Counted from the stretch's first letter, positions 1 to 7,344 are shown. The stretch: DNA of 11,741 nt from Chloroflexi bacterium UBA4733 (GCA_002404055.1 DHIZ01000054.1:1-11741); one strand, 5' to 3'. The notes: generated from the letters alone by a model not told the origin. Made by a program: numbers and translations.

Positions 1-760
1 AGCGGCCGCCCTGCGGGCGTCGGCGGCACACCAGGCGCAACACCAGCGCAAGCAAGTGCTCCTCAATGTGGTTCTGGCTGAGGAACGCTTTCTTGGTCGA
101 CGCCGCCAGCGGCGGACGAGCCGGCAAGCCCAGGCGCTGCCGCAGCGACGGTACCGTCGGCACGGTCGGATCCGGCCACGTCGCTTCGGGAGGGAAACAC
201 GCCTCCAGGGTTTTGCGGTGATACCGCCCACAGGGCACCCGGAGCGCGATTGGCAGCCCCCGACTGCCGCAGGGCACGGTGGCTAAGGGCTCGTCCCAAA
301 ATAACTGTCGCATGCACGGCGTGCATCGCCACTGGTAGTGCCGCCAAACGTGAGACGGTTATTCCGTGGCAGGCCCTAACAGCACGGCAAACGGGTGGAA
401 GTACACCGTATCCAGCAGGATCGGCAACAGCGGCCGCTCCCTCGGCTGCTCCGGCAACCGCACGACCCATTCGTAGGTCAGCCGCACCCAACGCACACGG
501 CCGCCCTTCGGGCGTCGGCGCGCCAACTCATCCAGGTGCGGATTAGCCAACCAACGACCGAGCCGCTTCAGCCGACCGTGCAAGGAGTGCTGCGGCGCCG
601 GCAGCGCCCGCGCCAGATCCGACAGGCACAGACACGACCGATCCCAGAACGCCACCAGTACCTCCGCGCACGTCTGGTGCATCTCCTTCCGCCACGTCGG
701 CGCCAGATGCCGGGTGCCCTCTGGGCGCAACGTCACCACGTCTTCGATCGGTGGCATCAT
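1..760 (-). pseudogene. DDE-type transposase, interrupted by a small insertion and truncated at the window edge
   Basis: The minus-strand frame opens at an ATG pair at 760 behind an AAGGAG ribosome site and runs to an in-frame TAA at 359-361. The same frame then stays open without another stop to position 1. The first 133 residues look like the N-terminal part of an IS4-like DDE transposase: a helical region ending in SLHGRLKRLGRWLANPHLD, then LLPILLDTVYFHPFAVLL, where D117 may be the first catalytic Asp. After the stop the frame reads ATVPCGSRGLPIAL and later AFLSQNHIEEHLLALVLRLV, typical of transposase core and C-terminal helices. The stop lies inside a 93-nt insertion (284-379). Deleting it joins the two halves as FAVLLATVPCGSRGLPIAL. 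The gene would have mobilised an insertion sequence and is now probably inactive. The family assignment is from residue pattern only; the element's ends are not visible. Confidence 0.75.
284..379. mobile_element. Small MITE-like insertion with TAA target duplication inside the transposase gene
   Basis: TAA at 284-286 and TAA at 377-379 flank a 90-nt element (287-376). Its ends are imperfect terminal inverted repeats: GGGCTCGTCC at the left and, read inward on the other strand, GGGCCTGCC at the right. The symmetry continues inward without gaps: 300-309 (AATAACTGTC) pairs with 354-363 (GACGGTTATT) with one G.T wobble. Smaller hairpins lie in the middle: ATGCAC/GTGCAT at 312-326 and CACT/AGTG at 330-340. 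It has no coding capacity. Element plus one duplicated TAA is 93 nt, a multiple of three, so the host frame continues beyond it, but the element brings an in-frame TAA on the minus strand. The exact boundaries could shift by 1 nt because CTAA is also repeated at both ends. Confidence 0.75.
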
Positions 761-769
761 GCGACGGGA

Positions 770-775
770 CTCCTT
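770..775 (-). promoter_or_regulatory. Ribosome binding site of the transposase remnant
   Basis: Read on the minus strand this is AAGGAG, 9 nt before the ATG at 760. It fixes the start and strand of the broken transposase gene. Confidence 0.6.
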
Positions 776-1082
776 CTCTCACTGCACGCTGAGGACTTTC
801 GAGCAGTGTGCCGGAGTCCCGCTCCCTTAGCAGCGATCAGCCCGCGTTACAAAATGGGGTACCGCAAGCAGCCCATCGCCATTGACTAGAGAGCCGCCAT
901 GCCATATCATTCCTGGAGCAAGGCAACCAACCCATACTCACCTGCTTCACCGGTTCGCACGTCGTATATTAGGGTCCAGGGGGCGCATGCCGAACGTGTC
1001 GTTTTGCGGCGCAGGATCCGCGACGGGACTAACCGGCGGGATCGTTAGCCCTTGGGGTGGTGGTCCTTGCCGGAGAATGACC

Positions 1083-1087
1083 GGAGG
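1083..1087 (+). promoter_or_regulatory. Ribosome binding site choosing the GTG start at 1095
   Basis: GGAGG sits 7 nt before the GTG at 1095. The in-frame ATG at 1077 lies upstream of it, and the GTG at 1089 is only 1 nt away, so the GTG at 1095 is the best-supported start. Confidence 0.6.
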
Positions 1088-1094
1088 TGTGCCA

Positions 1095-1832
1095 GTGGAC
1101 CAGTCGTGGCCCCGTCCCCTCCCGCCCATTCGTGGCGGCGAAGATGTCAGCGAGGTGCTGATCATCGATGCGCAACTCAACGACGGTCAGCTGATCGCTG
1201 CGAATGAGGTTATCCACATCCCGGAGCGGGGCTACCTCCCCCGGTTGCTGCTCAGCCCAGAGAGTACGCCCGACGACTACGAGCCCGTCGGCGGCGGGGT
1301 CGCCTTCGCCTACATCGGCCACGGTGGGACGCCGCTGGAACGACGGACGATGCAGGGCATCCGGATCGACGCCTTGGGCGATGGACGTTTCCGCTGGATC
1401 TACCCGGTCCGGGGAGAAAAGCTTCTCATCATCCTGCTCCTGCCGGATCAGCACACTGCGGACGACTACCAGCCTTTCCCCGTGGGGGCGAAGGCCTTTC
1501 GGGGACGCGTGGCCATCTACTGGCGGTTTTCGTTCAAGGATGACCCCGCCGAGATCGTCTGGCACGTGACGCCATCGGGGGGTGATCTCCGCGCCGACGT
1601 GGAGCGAGTGAACGCCGGCAGCGCCCGGTTGAGCCGCGAGCGAGACCAGTTCCGGACGGTGCTCACGCAGTTCCTGGACACGATGCAGCGGCAGAGTTTG
1701 GTGATGCATGTCGGTGAACTTACCTTAGGCGATCACTACGACATCTCGGGACAGGTCGGGGCGGCCGGGCGGGGGGCGGCGACCCGAGACAGCGTCTTCA
1801 TCCAACCACCCGGGCAGCCGGAGCAGAACTGA
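1095..1832 (+). CDS. Unknown protein with internal DDYxP repeat and C-terminal DISGQVGA motif
   Basis: I do not recognise the family. From the GTG at 1095 the protein has 245 residues and no signal peptide or membrane helix. Residues 1-170 look beta-rich, with an internal similarity: LLLSPESTPDDYEP around D60-P64 and LLLPDQHTADDYQP around D123-P127, 63 residues apart, as if a small domain had been duplicated. Residues 180-205 look helical and charged (ADVERVNAG...RLSRERDQFR). The C-terminus carries GDHYDISGQVGAAGR at residues 212-226 and ends about 20 residues later. The same motif occurs in the next gene, 84 nt downstream on the same strand, so the two are probably co-transcribed and act together. 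The frame is open further upstream to 882, so a longer protein cannot be excluded. The function is unknown; the shared motif suggests an interaction or assembly element. Confidence 0.8.
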   Translation: MDQSWPRPLPPIRGGEDVSEVLIIDAQLNDGQLIAANEVIHIPERGYLPRLLLSPESTPDDYEPVGGGVAFAYIGHGGTPLERRTMQGIRIDALGDGRFRWIYPVRGEKLLIILLLPDQHTADDYQPFPVGAKAFRGRVAIYWRFSFKDDPAEIVWHVTPSGGDLRADVERVNAGSARLSRERDQFRTVLTQFLDTMQRQSLVMHVGELTLGDHYDISGQVGAAGRGAATRDSVFIQPPGQPEQN

Positions 1833-1904
1833 GTCGCCCGAACGGCGTATCGTGCCGACACCCCTCAACATGCACACTGACCCATGGATCGGCACAGACG
1901 GATT

Positions 1905-1910
1905 GGAGAG
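1905..1910 (+). promoter_or_regulatory. Ribosome binding site choosing the ATG at 1917
   Basis: GGAGAG lies 6 nt before the ATG at 1917, whereas the in-frame ATG at 1884 has no comparable site. This supports the shorter start. Confidence 0.6.
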
Positions 1911-1916
1911 ATTGGA

Positions 1917-2984
1917 ATGGGGAGCGAGGGCCGACTCCACGAGCTCAGCGAGGAGTTCCGCGCGATGCTGCTCTGTGTCGGCACCGACCGCGGCGTCGAC
2001 AACGACGACCTGCGCACCATCCTCAGCTTCATCTCCGAGGTCGTCGAAGTGGTGGAGCAAGCCTTCCGTGACGTCTACCGGGTTCTGGTCGAACTCAAGT
2101 ACGTGGACGACGGGATTAGCCCCAAGCGCCGGCAGTACTTGCGCAAGCAGCTCGACCTGCTGCACATGCGCGATCGCTACCGGGATGCGAAGCAGATCTG
2201 CACCCGCCTACATTTCCTCAGTGAGCAGTACTGGCGCGAAATCGCGCCGGTGACTGTGGGGCTGGAGTACCAGGAGATGTTCAGGCTGGTGGACGAACAC
2301 GAGGGTCGCGTCATATACCTCGTCGAGGAAGCGACCGCCGAGTTGGAGCAGCTGTTGGCGCAGCCCGCCGAACCGGCAGGGCTGCGCCAACTCGCGAAAG
2401 TGGCGGCGCGAAAGGCGGAGGAAATCGCCGCCTCGCTCGATGAACTGCATAGCGTCCAGTATCGTATCATCGGCCTCTCCGGACGGCCGGGGCTGCTGGA
2501 GCTACTCGGGGCCGATCCCTCACTGGAACAGCGTGGGGTCATCGTCAAGGAGGTGCTCATGGGCGACCGGTTCGACATCTCTGGCCAAGTGGGGGCGATC
2601 GGGCGGCACGCCACTGCCACGGGCAACACGTTCACGCAGATCCGCTACGACGCCGGCGCGAAGGTGGATCCCGCCGCTCTGCAGGCGGCGCTCGCCGAGC
2701 TGCATGCGGCGCTCGGAGCGGCGGCGCTGCCGAGAGCCCAGGCGATCAGCGCCCAAACGGCGGTGGGCAACGCGCTCGAAGGCGGCGTCCAGAACGGCCA
2801 GGTGAAGCCGGAAGCGCTGGTGCCCAACCTCAAGAAGGCCGCCGCGACAGTCAAGCAGGCGAGCCTCGTGGTGCAGCAGGGTACCTCCCTCTGGGAGAGT
2901 GTGCAGAAGCTCGCCCCGCTCGTGGGGCCGCTCGTCGGTGGCGCGCACGTCGTCGCCGGCTGGTTTGGCATCCCGCTTCCCTAG
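1917..2984 (+). CDS. Unknown helical protein with central DISGQVGA motif and helical C-terminal tail
   Basis: The 355-residue protein starts at the ATG at 1917. Residues 1-200 are almost entirely helical and charged (for example EVVEVVEQAFRDVYRVLVEL and TAELEQLLAQP), with no enzyme motif that I recognise. GDRFDISGQVGAIGR occupies residues 216-230, followed by HATATGNTFTQI, a glycine, asparagine and threonine-rich stretch that may form a beta hairpin. Residues about 243-330 look like two or three Ala-rich helices, and the last 24 residues (LAPLVGPLVGGAHVVAGWFG and on) are hydrophobic enough to touch a membrane or pack in an assembly. The motif followed by a helical tail resembles C-terminal modules that I associate with bacterial TIR- or caspase-type conflict proteins, but I could not verify that. 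The upstream gene carries the same motif. No NTPase, nuclease or protease is visible in either gene. Confidence 0.85.
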   Translation: MGSEGRLHELSEEFRAMLLCVGTDRGVDNDDLRTILSFISEVVEVVEQAFRDVYRVLVELKYVDDGISPKRRQYLRKQLDLLHMRDRYRDAKQICTRLHFLSEQYWREIAPVTVGLEYQEMFRLVDEHEGRVIYLVEEATAELEQLLAQPAEPAGLRQLAKVAARKAEEIAASLDELHSVQYRIIGLSGRPGLLELLGADPSLEQRGVIVKEVLMGDRFDISGQVGAIGRHATATGNTFTQIRYDAGAKVDPAALQAALAELHAALGAAALPRAQAISAQTAVGNALEGGVQNGQVKPEALVPNLKKAAATVKQASLVVQQGTSLWESVQKLAPLVGPLVGGAHVVAGWFGIPLP

Positions 2985-3058
2985 AGCGCCGGTCCACTGT
3001 CCCCGCGTGGTTGGGAGACGCCGTGGCCCTCCACAAAACGCCCTGATCGTCCATCGTC

Positions 3059-3081
3059 AGCGCACGTCGTCCAGGTGCGCT
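3059..3081. repeat. Short hairpin between the motif-pair genes and the catabolic cluster
   Basis: AGCGCAC (3059-3065) and GTGCGCT (3075-3081) form a perfect 7-bp stem with a 9-nt loop. There is no T-run after it, so it is not a textbook intrinsic terminator. Its position, 75 nt after one gene and 73 nt before the next, would fit a weak terminator or an operator for the cluster downstream. Confidence 0.35.
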
Positions 3082-3153
3082 AGACTGGGAGGAAGGATGT
3101 TACGGCAGATGGAACGCAGGGCGATACTGGCAAAGAAAGGAAAGAGGGAGGTC

Positions 3154-4050
3154 ATGCGCGAAGTCCGCTGGGAGCGAATGTTCCATGACGAACTCGAAGC
3201 GGCATTCACGACGTGTCCGCTTGTGTACTTTGCATATGGCTTGTGCGAGCCGCACGGCCCACAGAATGTGCTTGGACTTGACACGCTGAAGGCGCACGCC
3301 ATCGCCTGCGCGGCGGCGCGGGAGCACGGCGGCATCGTGGCGCCTCCTGATTACTGGCACGTCCACGAGTTGGGCGGATACGCCGCTTGGGCCCACCGGT
3401 CGGTAGGGCAGGTAAAGCGGACGTGGTTGACCAGCGTGCCCCCTTGGGTTCACTTCAAGAACGTCTGCTACCAGTTGCGGGCGGGCGACGCCCTCGGCTT
3501 CCACGCCGCGATTCTGCTTACGGGCCATTACGGACCGAACTGGCAGGATCTCAAGACGCTCTTGGCCTTAGTTCAGCCATACGTGGGTATGCGACTGTAT
3601 GGCCTTCCTGATTATGAGGCCAACCAGCCTGGTTTTGCTGGTGACAATAGGAGCGGCGGCGACCACGCGGGAAGGGTGGAAACCTCCTTGCTCTGGGCGC
3701 TCCAGCCAGAATGCGTAGACGTATCGCGTCTGCCAGCGGTTGGAGATGATGGACCGCACTTTGCTATGGGCGCCAACGCTCGCCAGTCTAACCGCCTAGT
3801 GGGAGAACGGATGGTTGCCGACGAGGTGCGCTGGCTGGGCGACAAGGCGAAGGAGTTGTTGGCGGCCTACGATGCCGGGCAGCCGCAGAACCGATTACTG
3901 ACGTTCGAACAGGTTGAGATCCTGTGGGAGACGGTGGTGCGCCCGCACGTCCGGGAGTTCCACTCAATGCAAGAGCTCTTCCCCGACCAGCAGCCCGTTC
4001 CCCCCGACTCCGTTTGGCATGCAAACTGGCGAGTACCGGACCGTGCATAA
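3154..4050 (+). CDS. Creatininase-family metal-dependent amidohydrolase
   Basis: Members of this family are di-metal hydrolases that open cyclic amides or related C-N bonds (creatinine, FAPy products, peptide steps in mycofactocin maturation). From the ATG at 3154 the protein has 298 residues, a usual family length. Metal-ligand motifs are in order: E32 and H34 in CEPHGPQ, D43 in VLGLD, H125 in TGHYGPN (the family GHGGN motif) and E176 in HAGRVETS. The start MREVRWERM matches where family members begin. A purine-rich GAGGGAGG lies directly upstream but very close (2 nt); in-frame ATGs at 3097 and 3109 would add 19 or 15 residues of weaker composition. It precedes a sugar-type binding protein by 57 nt, so the substrate is more likely a sugar-derived lactam or amide than creatinine, which is inference. 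By eye, A/T-ending codons are commoner here than in the genes around it. Confidence 0.85.
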   Translation: MREVRWERMFHDELEAAFTTCPLVYFAYGLCEPHGPQNVLGLDTLKAHAIACAAAREHGGIVAPPDYWHVHELGGYAAWAHRSVGQVKRTWLTSVPPWVHFKNVCYQLRAGDALGFHAAILLTGHYGPNWQDLKTLLALVQPYVGMRLYGLPDYEANQPGFAGDNRSGGDHAGRVETSLLWALQPECVDVSRLPAVGDDGPHFAMGANARQSNRLVGERMVADEVRWLGDKAKELLAAYDAGQPQNRLLTFEQVEILWETVVRPHVREFHSMQELFPDQQPVPPDSVWHANWRVPDRA

Positions 4051-4097
4051 CGCCTCGCCTCGCGATTGGGTGGGTTGCCTTCTGCAGTAGCATAGAT

Positions 4098-4102
4098 GGA
4101 GA
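4098..4102 (+). promoter_or_regulatory. Ribosome binding site choosing the ATG at 4108
   Basis: GGAGA ends 5 nt before the ATG at 4108. It overlaps the in-frame ATG at 4096, which therefore has no ribosome site of its own. Confidence 0.55.
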
Positions 4103-4107
4103 ACGAT

Positions 4108-5697
4108 ATGCACAGCACGCGATACCCTGACTTCGCCCCTGAACACGGTCTCACTCGCCGGGGGCTCATCCGCGGCAGCCTCGCGCTGGGGGCGCTCGCG
4201 CTGCTCAGCGCCTGCGGTGGCACTACTGCCTCAGCAGTCACCGCACAGGCCAGCAACGTGACCGCCACGACTCAGTCGGCGGCCACGACGTCGAGCGCAT
4301 CCAGTAGGGCTACGGCGGCCACCACCAGTAGCGCGGCGGTTACAGCAGCCCCTGCCCCAACAGCCACCCAAGCGCCGACAGTGACGACGTCGTCGGTGAC
4401 GAGTTCGACAACGACCGTCGTGACCAACAGTGTGACCAGTTCGACGGCGGCCGCGACCAGCAGTGCGGCTGGCGCACGGTCGGCCATCAGCGCCTATTAT
4501 CTGACGACCGGCAACAAGGAGCAGGACAGCCTCTGGCCTGGTTTCTTCGCCCAGTTCAGTGCGGAGCAGCCTTCCATCACGGTCGAGGCCAGCGGCGCGC
4601 CCGACATGCTGCAGAAGCTCACCACACTGATCGCGGGGGGGACCCCGCCCGACTGGGCCTGGGACGACGGGCAGGATGTGGCGCCGCTGGGTTACAAGGG
4701 GGCGCTGCTCGACCTGGAGCCATATCTGGCGCGTGACAAAGTCCAGACGGATGCGTTCTGGCCGGGTGGCTGGGCTATGAGCACGGTGCGGGGGAAGCGA
4801 CTGGCCGTGCCGGTCAACATTGATCCCCAGATGCTCTTCTTCAATAAGAGTCTGTTCCAGGCGGCTGGGGTTTCGACGCCACTGGACTTACAAGCCGCGA
4901 AGAGTTGGGACTGGCAGCATTTCCGCGACGCGGCCGTCAAGTTGACCAAGCGGCCGCCGGGCACGACCGGTGCGGAGCCACTCGCCGACGTGTACGGCTT
5001 TGAGTTGCCGATCAGCCTGCCCTGGTCGCTGCCGTGGTTCCGCACGTGGGGCGGAGAAATCCTGAACGCCGACCTGACGCAGCCGACGCTCAGTTCGCCC
5101 GGCATGCTGGCTGCCGTGGAAGCATTTGTGGGGCTGTCGGTGCAAGATCGCTCCGCCTTCCCCCCGGGCATTCCCAAGGCGCCCAGCTTCATCGCCATGG
5201 AGCAGGCTGGGCGCGAGGCCATGGTCTGGGCCTGGGACTCGCGGGTGGCAATCTGGCGCGCTGTCCACTACGACTGGGACGTGATCGGTGTCGTGCCGAC
5301 GGCGACAAATGGCCCGCAGAGCCTGCTCGGCGGCAACCCGGCGTTCCTCTTCGCCGGCGCGAAGAACAAGGACGCCGCCTGGACGCTGAGCACCTGGTGC
5401 ATCACGGCAGCACCCAATCTTCAAATTGGCGTGGGCTACGGTTCGGTACCCAGCCTGCGCGCGAACCTCCCGACGTTTAAGGAGACCTTGCGCAAGCAAG
5501 GGAAGCCGGCGAACCTGAACGCCTACGATGAAGCGCTGCAAGTGGCCCAACCGACGCCTTCGACGCCTGCTTTCAACGACCTGCAGGCGGCCTGGGGCAA
5601 GGCCATCACGCCGGTCTGGCTCGGGCAGGCCGACCCGAAGACGGTGTTGGCATCACTCACGACGCAGTTCACGGCAGCGCTGGCAAAGTACGCCTGA
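4108..5697 (+). CDS. Sugar-type ABC transporter solute-binding lipoprotein with Tat-like signal
   Basis: The protein (529 residues) has a twin-arginine signal, LTRRGLIRG with R17-R18, a hydrophobic stretch and a lipobox LLSAC with the lipidated Cys at 36. It should be exported folded by Tat and anchored to the membrane. Residues 37-125 are a low-complexity Ser/Thr/Ala/Val linker with short repeats such as VTSST, much longer than the usual tether. The family 1 extracellular binding domain starts near residue 126 (AISAYYL) and shows typical features: MLQKLTTLIAGGTPPDWAW, VNIDPQMLFFNKSLFQAAG and WDWQHFRDAAVKLTK. It would capture a sugar or oligosaccharide for an ABC importer, but no permease or ATPase gene follows; a sulfatase follows after 36 nt. 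The neighbouring genes suggest a sulfated or fucosylated glycan fragment as ligand. Confidence 0.9.
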   Translation: MHSTRYPDFAPEHGLTRRGLIRGSLALGALALLSACGGTTASAVTAQASNVTATTQSAATTSSASSRATAATTSSAAVTAAPAPTATQAPTVTTSSVTSSTTTVVTNSVTSSTAAATSSAAGARSAISAYYLTTGNKEQDSLWPGFFAQFSAEQPSITVEASGAPDMLQKLTTLIAGGTPPDWAWDDGQDVAPLGYKGALLDLEPYLARDKVQTDAFWPGGWAMSTVRGKRLAVPVNIDPQMLFFNKSLFQAAGVSTPLDLQAAKSWDWQHFRDAAVKLTKRPPGTTGAEPLADVYGFELPISLPWSLPWFRTWGGEILNADLTQPTLSSPGMLAAVEAFVGLSVQDRSAFPPGIPKAPSFIAMEQAGREAMVWAWDSRVAIWRAVHYDWDVIGVVPTATNGPQSLLGGNPAFLFAGAKNKDAAWTLSTWCITAAPNLQIGVGYGSVPSLRANLPTFKETLRKQGKPANLNAYDEALQVAQPTPSTPAFNDLQAAWGKAITPVWLGQADPKTVLASLTTQFTAALAKYA

Positions 5698-5733
5698 CCG
5701 TGCGGCCGGGATGTCCCGATCGGAGGAGAGGCA

Positions 5734-7257
5734 ATGGCAACCAGCCGTCCCAATATCTTGTTGCTCATGAGCGATCAGCACAATGCGCGCTGCACCGGCT
5801 ACGCCGGTCATCCCGACGCCCAGACGCCGCACCTGGATCAACTGGCGGCGCAGGGAATCGCCTTCAATCGAGCCTTTGCCCAAAATCCCATCTGCACGCC
5901 GAGCCGGGTCTGCTACCTGTCCGGACAGTATCCCCACAACCACGGCTTCTACGGGCTGCTGGGGCAGGAGCCGGAACATCTTCCCTCGCTGTTCAGCCAG
6001 TTTCGGGCCGCCGGGTACTACACGGGTGCGATCGGGAAGATCCACACACCCTACGGGTGGATTGAGGCGCCGGCTGACGTCGTCCTGGACGCCTACGGTG
6101 ACGAAGCAGGCGCGGGGAAGAATGACTTCGATGACTACCTGCGCCGGATTGATCCGCGCTTGCTCGCCGATCGCGACGACACATACCTGCAGGAATGGAC
6201 GGCCACGGGACGCGGCGGGCAAGGCCTCGACGCGCGGCCCTCACGCTTGCCGTTCGCGCACTGCGTCGACCACTGGTGTGCGACGGAAGCGATCCGGGTT
6301 CTGGAGGAGCGACCCAAGCAGCAGCCGTTCTTGCTCTGGGTCAGCTTCCCGCGGCCACACGAAACCTATCTCCCTTCGACGGAGTTCTGGGAACTCTACG
6401 ATGAGGCGCAGTTGACCTTACCGCCCAGCGCCGATGAGCCCTTGACGGGGAAGCCTCCTAATCAGCGGCGGACACGCGAGGCGCAACGGGCTCCGAACAG
6501 CCCCATGTGGCTGTTCGAACCGCGCACCTACGAAGCCGGGCGACGACGGGTGCTGCGCGGCTACCTCGGCTGCGTCAGTCAGGTCGATGCCTGCGCCGGG
6601 CTGCTGCTCGAGTACCTGGCGAGTGCGAAGCTGACAGAAGAGACGCTGGTGGTCTACTGTGCCGACCACGGTGACTTCGCCGGCGAGCACGGCATCATCG
6701 AGAAGGCCCCCGGCCTCAGCTACGACGCCATCACCCGCGTGCCCATGCTCTGGTCCTGGCCAGGGCGATTCGCTGCGGGACAGCGCCGTGACGACTTGAT
6801 TGAGACGATCGACGTCTTCCCGACATTGTGCGAGCTCGCTGAACTTCGGGTTCCGCAGAGCGTCGACGGCCGCAGTCTGGCTCCGTTGCTGCGGGGAGAG
6901 ACGGTAGCCCCGCGTGAGGCAGTGTATACCGAGAACGCCTGGAGTAAGGCGATCCGGACGCAGCGCTGGAAATATGTGCATTACCCGCCGGACGTCTTCC
7001 CTGAGGAAGCGCGGCCGGTTGGCGAGCTCTACGATCTGGAGCGCGACCCCTGGGAAATGGACAACCTGTTCTACCGGGAGGAGCACCGAGCTGTGGTCGA
7101 GGAACTACGGGTCCGGCTGCTCGACTGGCTCGTCACGAGCAGTCGAGTGGCGAGCTACATGCTGGGCGACGGTGCGCGGCCACACGTACTGGGTGAGGAT
7201 CGCCGCGTCGCCCCGGCACTGTTGCGGGCGGTTCGCGCACCGCGCAACTATCTGTAG
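5734..7257 (+). CDS. Type I (formylglycine) sulfatase, apparently cytoplasmic
   Basis: This 507-residue alkaline-phosphatase-superfamily enzyme hydrolyses sulfate esters. The N-terminus RPNILLLMSDQH provides the metal-binding D14. The sulfatase signature CTPSR starts at C54, the cysteine that maturation converts to formylglycine, with R58 beside it. K102 and H104 lie in GKIH, D311 and H312 in ADHGD, and K324 in the following IIEKAP. The C-terminal part (GELYDLERDPWEMDNL) is typical of the family. GGAGGAGAGG ends 3 nt before the ATG. No signal peptide precedes the catalytic core, so the enzyme should act inside the cell. No formylglycine-generating enzyme or radical-SAM maturase is in the window. 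The overall pattern is close to choline sulfatases and arylsulfatases; the glycan neighbourhood makes a sulfated sugar more likely. A phosphonate monoester hydrolase is a less likely alternative. Confidence 0.92.
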   Translation: MATSRPNILLLMSDQHNARCTGYAGHPDAQTPHLDQLAAQGIAFNRAFAQNPICTPSRVCYLSGQYPHNHGFYGLLGQEPEHLPSLFSQFRAAGYYTGAIGKIHTPYGWIEAPADVVLDAYGDEAGAGKNDFDDYLRRIDPRLLADRDDTYLQEWTATGRGGQGLDARPSRLPFAHCVDHWCATEAIRVLEERPKQQPFLLWVSFPRPHETYLPSTEFWELYDEAQLTLPPSADEPLTGKPPNQRRTREAQRAPNSPMWLFEPRTYEAGRRRVLRGYLGCVSQVDACAGLLLEYLASAKLTEETLVVYCADHGDFAGEHGIIEKAPGLSYDAITRVPMLWSWPGRFAAGQRRDDLIETIDVFPTLCELAELRVPQSVDGRSLAPLLRGETVAPREAVYTENAWSKAIRTQRWKYVHYPPDVFPEEARPVGELYDLERDPWEMDNLFYREEHRAVVEELRVRLLDWLVTSSRVASYMLGDGARPHVLGEDRRVAPALLRAVRAPRNYL

Positions 7258-7344
7258 GGATGCCATCTCCGACAGCGCTCCCACCGTCGGACACCTCAGT
7301 GCTGAGCTTGTGGCAAACCGGACACCTGGAGAAAGGCAGCGAGC

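Larger units (their letters stand above)
761..1094. other. Gene-free stretch between divergent transcription units
   Basis: This stretch separates the minus-strand transposase remnant from the first plus-strand gene, so promoters for both directions would lie here. I see no convincing coding frame. The frame of the downstream gene stays open back to an ATG at 882, but that extension lacks a ribosome site and family-like composition. The AT-rich hexamer TATATT at 965-970 could be a -10 box, without a good -35 partner. An imperfect hairpin, GGG-A-CTAAC (1025-1033) against GTTAG-C-CC (1044-1051), lies just upstream of the gene start and has no T-run. Nothing else stands out. Confidence 0.5.

Noticed and set aside
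312..326. Palindrome ATGCACGGCGTGCAT as an operator
   Set aside because: It lies inside the small inserted element and is explained as part of that element's internal symmetry.
63..491. Minus-strand frame of 142 codons over the transposase remnant
   Set aside because: The other minus-strand frame gives transposase-like sequence on both sides of the insertion; this one is Ala/Gly-rich without pattern.
942..970. Promoter with TATATT at 965-970
   Set aside because: The upstream hexamer at the proper distance (CTGCTT) is a poor -35, so I mention it only in the gene-free stretch and do not call it.
882..1094. N-terminal extension of the first motif gene to the ATG at 882
   Set aside because: The extension has no ribosome site, contains low-information Arg/Gly-rich sequence and runs through a likely promoter region. 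The GTG at 1095 behind GGAGG is better.
1029..1709. Minus-strand frame of 226 codons opposite the first motif gene
   Set aside because: The plus strand has a ribosome site, a plausible fold and a motif shared with the next gene; the antisense product has none of these.
2899..3153. N-terminal extension of the creatininase-family gene to 2899
   Set aside because: It would overlap the end of the preceding gene in another frame and encodes Arg/Ser/Pro-rich sequence. Family members begin at the MREVRWERM position.
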